63,408 nucleotides of DNA. Source: Lachnospiraceae bacterium (GTDB taxonomy: Bacteria > Bacillota > Clostridia > Lachnospirales > Lachnospiraceae). The notes below the pieces were generated by a model. The model was not told where the DNA came from. It was given only the letters and a program-made list of their open reading frames with translations, and did no database searches. Positions 33,885 to 44,378 of the stretch are shown one piece after another (position 1 is the first letter of the stretch; every line of letters begins with the position of its first letter). The DNA lies in NCBI GenBank assembly GCA_017483735.1, contig JAFUVF010000005.1, positions 1 through 63,408 of the forward strand, in the 5' to 3' direction. The position numbers were made by a program, and so were the translations under genes.

Positions 33885-34844
33885 ATGAATACAAAGAGAT
33901 TTGCATTGATGTTACTCATATTACCTGTAGTGACTGTCCTTTGTGGTTTTTCATTTTTTAAGCAGAATACTGTTTTGGTGGACACGTCGAATAATCATGT
34001 ATATGAACAGACTTCCGCAGATGACATATTGTCAGAGTTTGAAAAGGATAGTGACGCTGCCAAAGATAAATATAAAGGCGGTTATTATATTATCTCGGGA
34101 AAAATAGAACATATTTCACAAAAAGGCGATACAATCGAGATAGTAGGCTCATCACATAAGGATGATCATATAATATGTTCCTGTCCTAAGAATCTAAGGA
34201 CAGAGGCATTAGCATATAATGAAGGAGATGGGATAGCTGTTTTCGGGAAAATAACCGTTGATTTGATTGATAGGGAAATACATCTTGAAGCCGACAAGCT
34301 TAGTTCAGTCCCTTTGGTAAATAAAACCGGCGTTTTTTATCTGCTGGATGGAACTAACATTGACAAAAACAGTATGAGCAGAAGAACTCTTAATAATGGG
34401 ACAGTTAGCTATTATATTCCGTCTACATGGAAGGAAGTTGAACATTCTATAATTGGAGAAGAACTTGGAACGATTGAAGGGTATCAGTATGTTCTCAATA
34501 AGCTTCCCGGCAATACGGATACTGTTCCGGAATCATTTTTTGTGTGTTATTTTGATAACGATTCAAAATTGGCAAATCGTGATGAAAAAGAAGAAACTGA
34601 ACGTATAGAAAAAGCAATCATAAAAAATATTTCAGATGAAGGCGATAAAATCAAAGATGTAACAACATATTATGGTGTGAAATACAATTATTATAAGAGC
34701 ATATATAAGGGGAATCGTTTGGAGTATATTTTTCAAAAAAACGGTAGCGATGGCTTGGTTATGTATCTCTATGTGTATACAGACGAAAAACATCTTTCGG
34801 ATGTGCTGTTTGTAACCAGATTTCTTGAAATTGTGTCAAAATAA
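33885..34844 (+). CDS. Secreted protein with OB-fold (tRNA_anti-like) domain
   Basis: 319 residues, N-terminal signal or anchor (about 5-22). Residues about 43-140 show the pattern of extracellular tRNA_anti-like OB domains (ADDILSEFEKDSDAAKDKYKGGYYIISGKIEHI ... IAVFGKITVDLIDREIHLEADKL). The remaining 180 residues form an unassigned domain (YYIPSTWKEVEHSI onward). GGGAGGTGAG precedes the ATG and the gene is 3 bases behind the second ExbD-like gene, so it closes the set. Confidence 0.58.
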   Translation: MNTKRFALMLLILPVVTVLCGFSFFKQNTVLVDTSNNHVYEQTSADDILSEFEKDSDAAKDKYKGGYYIISGKIEHISQKGDTIEIVGSSHKDDHIICSCPKNLRTEALAYNEGDGIAVFGKITVDLIDREIHLEADKLSSVPLVNKTGVFYLLDGTNIDKNSMSRRTLNNGTVSYYIPSTWKEVEHSIIGEELGTIEGYQYVLNKLPGNTDTVPESFFVCYFDNDSKLANRDEKEETERIEKAIIKNISDEGDKIKDVTTYYGVKYNYYKSIYKGNRLEYIFQKNGSDGLVMYLYVYTDEKHLSDVLFVTRFLEIVSK

Positions 34845-35006
34845 AGGGGGAGAATATTGAGGGGCATAACAGGAAGATATCGTAGCTTACCAATATTTTT
34901 TCAATACTGCACTTCCCACATTTCCCTTGAATTTTTCGGCATATTTTGGTAGCCTTAAAGTGACGGTCAGATATACCAGACAGCTTACGCAAAGGAGAAT
35001 GAAAGT
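34845..35006 (+). other. Spacer at the end of the accessory block
   Basis: 162 bases without a gene. I see no clear terminator hairpin after the OB-fold gene and no convincing promoter for the histidine kinase; AAAGGAGAATGAAAGT directly before 35007 is the kinase ribosome site. Confidence 0.5.
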
Positions 35007-37790
35007 ATGCTGAATTTCAAGGATGCATTTTTCGCACGGCTTTTTGAATCTTTAGACAACAATTCCATGCTTATGGCGGTTGACGAAAACGGAGAGTATC
35101 AGCCTATCTGGTGTTCAAGAGAATACGCAGAGATGATGGAGGGTACGGTGGAGGACTGTATCCGCTATGAGACGGAGGAGGAGAACGTCTCCGTACATCC
35201 GGAGGACAAGGCTGATGTTGCATATCTTTTCAATAATCAGAAGACCAAGGATGGCAAAAATTCCCTTACGATACGTAAGCTTACCCTCAAAGGCAACGAA
35301 ATATGGGTCAATGTGCATTATGCCTTTGTCAAAGAGGACAATGTACAGTATGTATACTGCAATTATACGAATGTGACGGAGCTTAAGGCGAGCCAGCAGC
35401 AGACCCTGGCAATGTATCAGGAATTAAACAAGGAGCTGGAAGCTCTGTCGAATCAAAGTCTTGCAGCGCTCCGCTCCAATCTCACAAAGGGCGTTGTGGA
35501 GGAGGTCAGGGGTACCGATTTATATGATGTGGACAAGGCGGGTGCGCCCATCAGCGATTTGATGACTGTGCGTCTTGCGAATATGCCCATTGCCTCCGAC
35601 CGTGAGACATATCTTAAGACCTTTGACTTAGAGAAGCTTAAGGAAAAATATTATCTGGGCGAGGGTCCTGCCTCCCTTGTGATCCTTTCCAGAAGACAGT
35701 CCGGAAGGCAGTGCTTTATCAAGTATTCTGCCGCTATGCGTAAGGATCCTTTGACAGGGGATGTGATCGTGCTTGGCGTTGAGACGGAATACAATTCCCA
35801 GAGGGTTTCGGAGGTGCTTAATGAGAAGGTGCTTGCCAAGCAGTATGATATGGTATGCTATATCATTGATGAGAGCTACGGCGTATCCATCGGAGAGGCA
35901 GAAAACATCAAGAAGGGCAGTATTTTCCCTAGGGAACGTGACGGAATCTATATGGACTATATCCGTGAACAGGTATTGCCCCATATTGCAGAGGATGAAA
36001 GGGAGAATACGCTTGCGGCGCTGTCCCTTGACACGATAGAAAAGAAGCTTGAAACAGAAGAAACCTACAGTGTTGATGTGGAGTGCATTATAGATGATGA
36101 GGTATTTTACAAGCGCTTTATGTTCTATGCAGTAGAGAGGGAAAAGCGCTTTTATCTTTTCCTGAAATCCGATATGACGGAGCTTCTGCGTGAGCAGAGG
36201 GAGAGAAACGAGCTTTTGGAGAATGCGCTTCATGAGGCAGAGCAGGCAAATGTGGCAAAGACCGCATTCTTAAGCTCTATGAGCCATGAGATACGTACTC
36301 CTATGAATGCGATAATAGGTCTTGACAGCATTGCGCTGAAGGATTCCGGTATTTCGGAGCAGACCAGAGAGTACCTGACCAAAATCGGAGGCAGCGCAAA
36401 GCACCTCTTGGGGCTTATCAACGATATTCTCGATATGAGCCGCATCGAGAGCGGAAGAATGTCCCTTAGAAACGAGGAATTTTCCTTCCGTGAGATGTTA
36501 GAGCAGATAAATACAATGATAAACGGTCAATGTCAGGATAAGGGGCTTACCTACGACTGCCGCATTACAGGGCTTGTGGATGATTATTACATCGGCGATG
36601 ATATGAAGCTTAAGCAGGTTATCATCAATATCCTCGGCAACTCCGTAAAGTTTACTCCTGAGGGCGGAAAGGTATCCTTCAATGTGGAGCAGCTCTCTCA
36701 GTTTGAGGACAAGGCGGCTATACGGTTTACGATGACGGACACCGGTATAGGCATGGACAAGGAATATCTGCCGAAGATATTTGATGCGTTCTCACAGGAG
36801 GATTCCGGCAGGTCAAACAAATACGGTAGCACCGGGCTCGGAATGGCAATCACGAAAAACATTGTGGAAATGATGAACGGCGATATTACCGTGGAGAGCG
36901 AGAAGGGAAAGGGCACTACCTTTACAGTGACCGTGACGCTCAAAAAGACGGACAGACGGGCAGGAGATTCCGGCACGATACGTCCGCAGGATATGCATGT
37001 GCTTGTAATTGATGATGACAAGGTGGCATGTGAGCATGCAGTGCTTGTGCTTGAAGAGGTAGGAATTGTCGCCGACACGGCGTTAAACGGCAAGGACGCC
37101 ATAGAAATGGTAAGACTGCGCCATGCAAGGCAGGAGGCATATAATCTGATTCTTGTGGACTGGAAGATGCCGGAGCAGGATGGGATCGAGGTTACGAGAA
37201 AAATCAGGGAAATTGTGGGGGATGATTCGGCAATCATCATTCTCACGGCATACAGCTGGGATGATGTGGTGGATGAAGCGCTTGAAGCGGGAGTGGACAG
37301 CTTTATGGCGAAGCCCCTCTTTGCGACGGGTGTAATGGACGAGTTTAAGTCCGCCATCTGCAAGAAGAATGTCGGACAGACCAAGGAGGTAAAGCGAGCT
37401 GATCTTGCGGGAAGGCACATACTTCTTGCGGAGGATATGTTTATCAACGCAGAGATTATGAAGCAGCTTTTGACAATGAGAGAAATGCAGGTTGACCATG
37501 CGGAAAACGGGCAGCTTGTTCTCGAAATGTTTGAAAAGAGTGAAGAAAACTATTACGACGCAATCTTAATGGATGTGCGTATGCCGGTAATGGACGGTCT
37601 CGCCGCAACGCAGGCGATAAGAGCCCTCGAAAGGGCTGACGCAAAGACTGTTCCCATCATTGCGATGACTGCCAACGCCTTTGACGAGGATGTGCAGAAT
37701 TCGCTGCAGGCAGGCATGAATGCTCATCTTTCAAAGCCTGTGGAGCCGGAGCATCTGTATGAGACTCTGGAGGTGCTTATAAAGGATTAA
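35007..37790 (+). CDS. Hybrid sensor histidine kinase with two receivers
   Basis: 927 residues, apparently cytosolic. An N-terminal PAS-like domain (about 15-125) and a second, degenerate PAS-like region (about 190-395) precede the dimerisation helix with the H-box FLSSMSHEIRTPMNAIIGL (His427), a HATPase domain (N-box NILGNSVKF, G-boxes DTGIGM and GSTGLGMA, about 525-650), and two receiver domains: about 665-790 (phospho-Asp in LVDWKMPEQDG) and 805-925 (LMDVRMPVMDG). It is a phosphorelay protein whose output is unknown; no HPt or output domain is adjacent. It may follow the accessory block by chance. Confidence 0.86.
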   Translation: MLNFKDAFFARLFESLDNNSMLMAVDENGEYQPIWCSREYAEMMEGTVEDCIRYETEEENVSVHPEDKADVAYLFNNQKTKDGKNSLTIRKLTLKGNEIWVNVHYAFVKEDNVQYVYCNYTNVTELKASQQQTLAMYQELNKELEALSNQSLAALRSNLTKGVVEEVRGTDLYDVDKAGAPISDLMTVRLANMPIASDRETYLKTFDLEKLKEKYYLGEGPASLVILSRRQSGRQCFIKYSAAMRKDPLTGDVIVLGVETEYNSQRVSEVLNEKVLAKQYDMVCYIIDESYGVSIGEAENIKKGSIFPRERDGIYMDYIREQVLPHIAEDERENTLAALSLDTIEKKLETEETYSVDVECIIDDEVFYKRFMFYAVEREKRFYLFLKSDMTELLREQRERNELLENALHEAEQANVAKTAFLSSMSHEIRTPMNAIIGLDSIALKDSGISEQTREYLTKIGGSAKHLLGLINDILDMSRIESGRMSLRNEEFSFREMLEQINTMINGQCQDKGLTYDCRITGLVDDYYIGDDMKLKQVIINILGNSVKFTPEGGKVSFNVEQLSQFEDKAAIRFTMTDTGIGMDKEYLPKIFDAFSQEDSGRSNKYGSTGLGMAITKNIVEMMNGDITVESEKGKGTTFTVTVTLKKTDRRAGDSGTIRPQDMHVLVIDDDKVACEHAVLVLEEVGIVADTALNGKDAIEMVRLRHARQEAYNLILVDWKMPEQDGIEVTRKIREIVGDDSAIIILTAYSWDDVVDEALEAGVDSFMAKPLFATGVMDEFKSAICKKNVGQTKEVKRADLAGRHILLAEDMFINAEIMKQLLTMREMQVDHAENGQLVLEMFEKSEENYYDAILMDVRMPVMDGLAATQAIRALERADAKTVPIIAMTANAFDEDVQNSLQAGMNAHLSKPVEPEHLYETLEVLIKD

Positions 37791-37793
37791 AGA

Positions 37794-37820
37794 AGCGAGC
37801 GGGGTTATTCCCCGCTCGCT
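37794..37820. terminator. Hairpin ending two convergent genes
   Basis: AGCGAGCGGGG (37794-37804) and CCCCGCTCGCT (37810-37820) form a perfect 11-bp stem with a 5-base loop that contains the stop codon of the minus-strand asparagine synthase gene. It lies 3 bases after the histidine kinase stop. T-tracts are weak on both sides, so it is a likely bidirectional terminator or 3'-end stabiliser. Confidence 0.65.
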
Positions 37821-39397
37821 CCGTAGTTGGACAACACTCTGGCGGAAGGGTCGTTGACATTGCAGCCCTCCCACTCCTTGTTGGGCATCCAGAAATCCAC
37901 TACCATATTGGACTGCCCGGGATAATATTTTTCAAAGATTTCCCTGTATAATAAGGATTCCTTTGTGAAGGGCTTTGCGTGGGTGTACTTCTGCACAGCT
38001 CTTTCGTATTCTTCGTCCGTGTATTTGCTCTCGGCATACTCCTGCAGATCATCCCTTAAGGAATGTCCCACAGCGTCGGAGAATGCCGCCTTTTCACGCA
38101 TAAGAATGGAATGGGGTATAAGCTTATCCTCCTCAAAGGCATGGCGCAAAAGATATTTTCCTATGCCGTAGGTGTTTAATTTCTTTTCGGGGTCTATCTT
38201 CATCACATAATCCACAAAATCCAAATCTCCGAAGGGAACCCTCGCTTCCAGGGAGTTTACGGATATGCAGCGATCCGCACGGAGCACATCATACATATGA
38301 AGCTCTCTTATGCGCTTTGCGGCTTCCTCCTGAAAGCTCTCCGCATCCGGCGCAAAGTCCGTGTATTTGTAGCCGAATAGCTCATCCGATATCTCCCCTG
38401 TGAGTACCACCCTGATATCAGTGTTTTCGTGTATCCACTTGCACACAAGATACATTCCTATGGAGGCGCGGACAGTGGTTATATCGTAGGTTCCCAACGC
38501 CTTTATGACGGGCTCCAATGCATTTATCACATCATCTTTGTTTATGATGACTTCATGGTGATTGCTTCCTATATAATCGGCAACCTCTCTCGCATACTTC
38601 AAGTCTATGGCGTCGATATCCATACCGATGGAGAAGGTTTCAAGGGGCTTACCCAGTATCCTGGCCGCTGCGCCGCATACAAGGGAGGAGTCAAGTCCGC
38701 CGGACAAAAGAAAGCCCAGAGGAGCATCCGCATCAAGACGCTTTTCTATACCGAGAAGGAGCTTATCGTGAATATTTTTTGCAATCTCATCCACGGAATC
38801 ATCACTGTATCCGCCCTTTACCTTGGAGGGATTCCTGTAGCAGACAAACTCTCCGTTTGCATAGTAGTGTCCGGGAGGGAAGGGCATTATCCTGTCGCAG
38901 AGCCCCACAAGGTTCTTGGGCTCCGAGGCAAAGACGATCACTCCGTCCTCATCATAGCCGTAGTATAGAGGGCGTATCCCGATAGGATCCCTTGCGGCAA
39001 TATATGTGTTTTTGGCGCCGTCAAATATGACGCAGGCAAACTCCGCATCCAGCATTGCAAACATTGACACGCCGAGCCTCTCATAAAGGGGCAGCATTAT
39101 CTCACAATCACTTTCGCTTTTGAATTTGCAGCCAAGGCTTACAAGATACTCCTTTAACGGGCGGAAGCCGTACAGCTCGCCGTTGCAGACAAGAATATTT
39201 CCTCCTCTGCAGAAGGGCTGCATGCCGCTTTCGTTAAGTCCCATTATGGAAAGCCTGTTAAAGCCCATATATCCGTTTCCGGTGTCTACACTCCGGGTCA
39301 TGTCGGGACCTCTTGAAGCTGTCCTTTCCAGATATTCCTTGAATTTGTCCAGAGTTACCTTGCCGGAAACTCCGCAGTAGGTCATTATCGAGCACAT
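37805..39397 (-). CDS. asnB: Asparagine synthase, glutamine-hydrolysing (AsnB-like)
   Basis: 530 residues; class II glutamine amidotransferase fused to an ATP-pyrophosphatase synthetase domain. The nucleophile is Cys2 (MCSIMTYCG), which fixes the start at 39397; GGAGGA precedes it. The glutaminase has FNRLSIMGLNESGMQPF and LVCNGELYGF, and the synthetase has the SGGLDSSLV P-loop followed by the acidic TGEISDELFGY motif. It makes asparagine from aspartate, glutamine and ATP. A strong terminator hairpin lies in its leader, so attenuation is possible. Confidence 0.9.
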   Translation of the reverse strand: MCSIMTYCGVSGKVTLDKFKEYLERTASRGPDMTRSVDTGNGYMGFNRLSIMGLNESGMQPFCRGGNILVCNGELYGFRPLKEYLVSLGCKFKSESDCEIMLPLYERLGVSMFAMLDAEFACVIFDGAKNTYIAARDPIGIRPLYYGYDEDGVIVFASEPKNLVGLCDRIMPFPPGHYYANGEFVCYRNPSKVKGGYSDDSVDEIAKNIHDKLLLGIEKRLDADAPLGFLLSGGLDSSLVCGAAARILGKPLETFSIGMDIDAIDLKYAREVADYIGSNHHEVIINKDDVINALEPVIKALGTYDITTVRASIGMYLVCKWIHENTDIRVVLTGEISDELFGYKYTDFAPDAESFQEEAAKRIRELHMYDVLRADRCISVNSLEARVPFGDLDFVDYVMKIDPEKKLNTYGIGKYLLRHAFEEDKLIPHSILMREKAAFSDAVGHSLRDDLQEYAESKYTDEEYERAVQKYTHAKPFTKESLLYREIFEKYYPGQSNMVVDFWMPNKEWEGCNVNDPSARVLSNYGASGE

Positions 39398-39410
39398 ATT
39401 GTTTCCTCCG

Positions 39411-39453
39411 AAATAAAAAAGGACAAAGCTGCCAAAAGCTGACATCTTTGTCC
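39411..39453 (-). terminator. Terminator or attenuator in the asnB leader
   Basis: On the minus strand GGACAAAG and CTTTGTCC (39453-39446 and 39428-39421) form an 8-bp stem extended inside by TGTCA/TGGCA around a GCTTT loop, followed at once by TTTTTTATTT. It is a strong Rho-independent terminator placed between the upstream gene and asnB, ending just before the asnB ribosome site. It can end the upstream transcript or act as an attenuator for asnB. Confidence 0.78.
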
Positions 39454-39477
39454 GACTGATACTGATAAGATAAACTC

Positions 39478-40236
39478 TTATTTTTGTTTTGTCAAGTACA
39501 AAATAAGCTGTCTTACAATCTCGGGATGGGGAGCGTCCCCCACAAAGCCCAGAGCAATCCGCCCCTCCTCATAAAAGGGATATGAAGCCGCAAACTCGGC
39601 GTTTTCATCCACATATATCCCTATGGGAACAGGGGAGGTCATTTTTTCCGGTTCATTGCCCTTGGGTACTGTCTTCAGGCGGTTCTCAACCGCCACGGTT
39701 TCATCGATTTTTTCAATCTCGAGCTCTATATCCCTGTCGATATAATACAGATACGGGGAGAGGGCATCAAGCTCTTCTGCAGAAAAAATTTCCCCGAGGC
39801 TGTTGAATGCGTCTGAGTAGGCATAGCGGTCAATCAAATCCGTATGCGCTATTATCACGTCAAGCTGCCTTGCGGCTATCATTGCGGTAAGCTTTTCCGA
39901 GGATGCGATATTTGCCGTGGTCATTACATCGAAGGCTATCTCGTAGGATACGTCAAAGCTTACATCCTGCTTATCCGTGTCTATCATGGCATATTCCATA
40001 AAGGAATTTTTGAAATCGTCCGTGGCGGAATACGGGCTTGCGTTCAAAAGCGCCGCCTCCAGTACATAGTCCTTTGCGGTAACTCTTTCGTGTATGAACA
40101 TCAAGGCAAATATGAGCGTTACGAGCACAACTATCGTGTGTATCTTATAATAATCGAAAAAATAGGATATCTTTTCCTTTAAGGGGGCGTTTTTGATGCT
40201 TTCCCGCTCCTTTTTGAATTCATCCATCGCAGCCAT
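39478..40236 (-). CDS. Membrane-anchored protein of unknown function
   Basis: 252 residues: cytosolic N-terminal helix (DEFKKERESIKNAPLKEKISYFFDYYKIH), a single membrane helix (about 32-48) and an extracellular domain of about 200 residues with the strand-helix order of a substrate-binding-like fold (VLEAALLNASPYSA, LDVIIAHTDLID, ALGFVGDAPHPEIVRQLILYL). This small anchored type is common in Lachnospiraceae and has no known role. AAGAGGA precedes the ATG. Confidence 0.6.
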   Translation of the reverse strand: MAAMDEFKKERESIKNAPLKEKISYFFDYYKIHTIVVLVTLIFALMFIHERVTAKDYVLEAALLNASPYSATDDFKNSFMEYAMIDTDKQDVSFDVSYEIAFDVMTTANIASSEKLTAMIAARQLDVIIAHTDLIDRYAYSDAFNSLGEIFSAEELDALSPYLYYIDRDIELEIEKIDETVAVENRLKTVPKGNEPEKMTSPVPIGIYVDENAEFAASYPFYEEGRIALGFVGDAPHPEIVRQLILYLTKQK

Positions 40237-40307
40237 AAAAAATCCTCTTTATCTTTATATTAAAACCACATACTGAATAATAAATAAAAATCGTGAGACT
40301 GTCAATC

Positions 40308-40336
40308 TTGAAACCCGTATGTATTTAAGTTATAAT
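40308..40336 (+). promoter_or_regulatory. Promoter of the DUF6106 gene
   Basis: TTGAAA at 40308-40313 and TATAAT at 40331-40336, spacer 17 bases, 48 bases before the start codon. GGAG stands about 10 bases before the ATG. Confidence 0.68.
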
Positions 40337-40384
40337 CACAGACAGTTATCCATCCCCAAAGGATTTGAAAGGAGATTTGGTCTT

Positions 40385-40879
40385 ATGGAAGAAACCTATG
40401 TAGAATGGCTTGTAAAGGGTAAAACCTCGACTGCCTCGGTTTTTCTTAAATATTTTCTGATAGCTTTAGCCGTGATATTCGGACTTGCCTCATTTTTGTT
40501 TGGCGCCTTCGTGCTTCTTATCGCCGTAGTCTTGGGCGCAGCGGCGTATCTTGTGCATATTCTTTCAAATGTGGAATATGAATATCTGTATCTTGACAAG
40601 GAGCTTTCCGTGGACAAGATTTTCGCCCAGTCCAGAAGAAAGAGGGCGGCAACCTACGAAATCGGGCGTATGGAGATACTGGCACCCATTAAATCCTATC
40701 ATCTTGCGGATTACAATAACCGCACCGTAAAGGAAATCGACTATTCAGAGGGTGCCTCCGAGCCGGACGACAGATATGTTATGTACTATGAGGGGAATCA
40801 GAAGATAATATTGAGCCCTAATGATGCCCTCGTTAAGGCGATAAAGAATATCGCTCCGAGGAAGGTGTTTACGGATTAG
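40385..40879 (+). CDS. DUF6106 family membrane protein
   Basis: 165 residues: two adjacent membrane helices (about 20-60) followed by a cytosolic domain (YEYLYLDKELSVDKIFAQSRRKRAATYEIGRMEILAPIKSYHL). This layout and the closing phrase PRKVFTD match the DUF6106 family of Lachnospiraceae, of unknown function. The ATG at 40385 is chosen because it has an AAAGGAG ribosome site and lies after the promoter; an ATG at 40319 would start inside the promoter. Confidence 0.75.
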   Translation: MEETYVEWLVKGKTSTASVFLKYFLIALAVIFGLASFLFGAFVLLIAVVLGAAAYLVHILSNVEYEYLYLDKELSVDKIFAQSRRKRAATYEIGRMEILAPIKSYHLADYNNRTVKEIDYSEGASEPDDRYVMYYEGNQKIILSPNDALVKAIKNIAPRKVFTD

Positions 40880-40888
40880 TTTTTGCGG

Positions 40889-40917
40889 TTGACATAGGGG
40901 GCAGATTTTTGTAAAAT
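40889..40917 (+). promoter_or_regulatory. guaB promoter
   Basis: TTGACA at 40889-40894 and TAAAAT at 40912-40917 with a 17-base spacer. The leader to the ATG at 40977 is about 55 bases, too short for a purine riboswitch with expression platform. Confidence 0.75.
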
Positions 40918-40961
40918 TTATTTATTATACTTTTTTCACAAATGTTTCTTATATCTATTAA

Positions 40962-42434
<1,473 letters not shown>

Positions 42435-42465
42435 TACAAACCGCACCGTATATTTAGGAGGTATT

Positions 42466-43179
42466 ATGATTTCATTACAGGACGAACTTAAAAACAATTC
42501 ATATCCCGGCAGGGGAATAGTTATGGGAAGGAGCGCAGACGGTCATTTCGCCGTCACGGCATACTTCATAATGGGCAGGAGCGAGAACTCCAGAAACCGT
42601 ATATTTGTGGAGGACGGAGAGGGCATAAAGACCAAGGCGTTTGACGAGTCCAAGCTTACGGATCCGAGCCTTATAATCTATTCTCCCGTGAGAGTTTTAA
42701 ACACCGCCAAGTTTACCATTGTGACCAACGGCGACCAGACCGACACCCTCTATGATGAGATTGCTGCGGGACACACCTTCGAGCAGGCGCTCAGGAAGCG
42801 TGAATTCGAGCCGGATGCGCCGAATTACACCCCTCGTATCTCTGGGACCATGCATGTGGAGAACGGAAAGTCTGACTACAAGCTTTCCATATTAAAGAGC
42901 AATTACGGTGACCCCTCGTCATGTCTGCGCTTTGAGTATTTCTATGAGAAGCCCAAGGCAGGGGAGGGACATTTCATCCATACCTACAAATCCGACGGAA
43001 ATCCCCTTCCCAGCTTTGAAGGAGAGCCGAAGGTAGTGGGGATGCTTAACAATATCGACGAGTTTACGGAGCTTATATGGAGCTCGTTGAACGAAGAGAA
43101 CAAGGTTTCTCTCTTTGTGCGCTACATAGACATAGCCAACGGGAAATATATGTCGAGAATTGTAAATAAGAATGTGTAG
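42466..43179 (+). CDS. IMP cyclohydrolase, PurO-like
   Basis: 237 residues of the PurO-type IMP cyclohydrolase family (NTN-hydrolase-like fold), which closes FAICAR to IMP. Visible features are the opening NSYPGRGIVMGRSADG with the R-G and S-x-D-G motifs, the segment FVEDGEGIKTKAFDESK and the internal NDD-like NGDQTDTLYDEI. It replaces the MGS-type cyclohydrolase half of PurH, which is absent from the following gene. AGGAGG precedes the ATG. Confidence 0.82.
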   Translation: MISLQDELKNNSYPGRGIVMGRSADGHFAVTAYFIMGRSENSRNRIFVEDGEGIKTKAFDESKLTDPSLIIYSPVRVLNTAKFTIVTNGDQTDTLYDEIAAGHTFEQALRKREFEPDAPNYTPRISGTMHVENGKSDYKLSILKSNYGDPSSCLRFEYFYEKPKAGEGHFIHTYKSDGNPLPSFEGEPKVVGMLNNIDEFTELIWSSLNEENKVSLFVRYIDIANGKYMSRIVNKNV

Positions 43180-43191
43180 AAAGGTACAGAT

Positions 43192-44370
43192 ATGACTGAA
43201 ATAGAATTAAAATACGGCTGTAATCCCAACCAGAAGCCCTCACGCATCTATATGGAGGATGGGAGTGAGCTTCCTGTTGAGGTGCTTAACGGAAAGCCGG
43301 GATATATAAACTTCCTCGACGCTTTCAACGGCTGGCAGCTTGTGAAGGAGCTTAAGCAGGCTACGGGACTTCCGGCAGCCACCTCCTTTAAGCATGTATC
43401 TCCTGCGGGAGCGGCAGTGGGGCTTCCTCTTGATGACACTCTGGGAAAGATATACTGGGTGGACGATTTGGGAGAGCTCACACCCCTTGCAAGCGCATAT
43501 GCGAGAGCAAGAGGCGCAGACAGAATGAGCTCCTTCGGCGATTTCATAGCCTTGTCCGATGTGTGCGATGCCTGCACCGCAAAGCTCATTAAGCGGGAGG
43601 TTTCGGACGGTGTAATAGCTCCCGGCTACACCGAAGAGGCACTTGCTATCCTTAAGGAGAAAAAGAAGGGCAGCTACAATGTGATAAAGATAGATGAAGC
43701 CTATGTTCCCGCAGAGCTTGAAAAGAAGCAGGTCTACGGCATTACCTTTGAGCAGGGCAGAAACGAGCTTAAGGCGGATGATGAGCTTCTTTCGAATATT
43801 GTCACGAAGAACAAGGCTCTCACGGAGGCTGCAAAGCGTGATATGCAGATTGCGCTTATTACCCTCAAATACACACAGTCAAATTCCGTGTGCTATGTAA
43901 AGGATGGGCAGGCGATAGGAATAGGCGCAGGGCAGCAGTCAAGGATCCACTGCACAAGGCTTGCGGGCAGCAAGGCGGACAACTGGTTTTTGCGCCAGTC
44001 CCCTCAGGTAATGGGACTGCAGTTTGTGGACGGACTGGGACGTGCCGACAGGGACAATGCCATAGACGTATATATGGGAGATGAGTACGAGGATGTCCTT
44101 GCAGAGGGAGTATGGCAGCGCACCTTCAAGGTTAAGCCTCCGGTATTTACGAGAGAGGAAAAAAGAGCATGGCTTGATAAGCTTGACGGCGTTACATTAG
44201 GAAGTGACGCATTCTTCCCTTTCTCAGACAATATAGAGAGAGCGCACAAGTCGGGAGTGAAATTCATCGCACAGCCCGGCGGAAGCGTGAGGGATGATGC
44301 GGTCATCGAGTGCTGCGATAAATACGGCATGGTGATGGCGTTTACGGGAATCAGATTATTTCACCACTAG
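43192..44370 (+). CDS. AICAR transformylase (stand-alone PurH C-terminal half)
   Basis: 392 residues matching only the AICARFT/IMPCHase bienzyme transformylase part: [14 protein letters not shown] opens it, [13 protein letters not shown] holds the catalytic Lys-His pair and [28 protein letters not shown] is the central block. It formylates AICAR with 10-formyl-tetrahydrofolate. No MGS-like cyclohydrolase domain precedes it; the PurO-like gene 12 bases upstream fills that gap. Ends with the conserved [10 protein letters not shown] and FTGIRLFHH. Confidence 0.88.
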   Translation: MTEIELKYGCNPNQKPSRIYMEDGSELPVEVLNGKPGYINFLDAFNGWQLVKELKQATGLPAATSFKHVSPAGAAVGLPLDDTLGKIYWVDDLGELTPLASAYARARGADRMSSFGDFIALSDVCDACTAKLIKREVSDGVIAPGYTEEALAILKEKKKGSYNVIKIDEAYVPAELEKKQVYGITFEQGRNELKADDELLSNIVTKNKALTEAAKRDMQIALITLKYTQSNSVCYVKDGQAIGIGAGQQSRIHCTRLAGSKADNWFLRQSPQVMGLQFVDGLGRADRDNAIDVYMGDEYEDVLAEGVWQRTFKVKPPVFTREEKRAWLDKLDGVTLGSDAFFPFSDNIERAHKSGVKFIAQPGGSVRDDAVIECCDKYGMVMAFTGIRLFHH

Positions 44371-44378
44371 GAGAAATT

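Noticed and set aside
38429..38968. A 179-residue plus-strand open frame within asnB.
   Set aside because: Antisense to conserved asparagine synthase motifs and without a ribosome site or recognisable domain.
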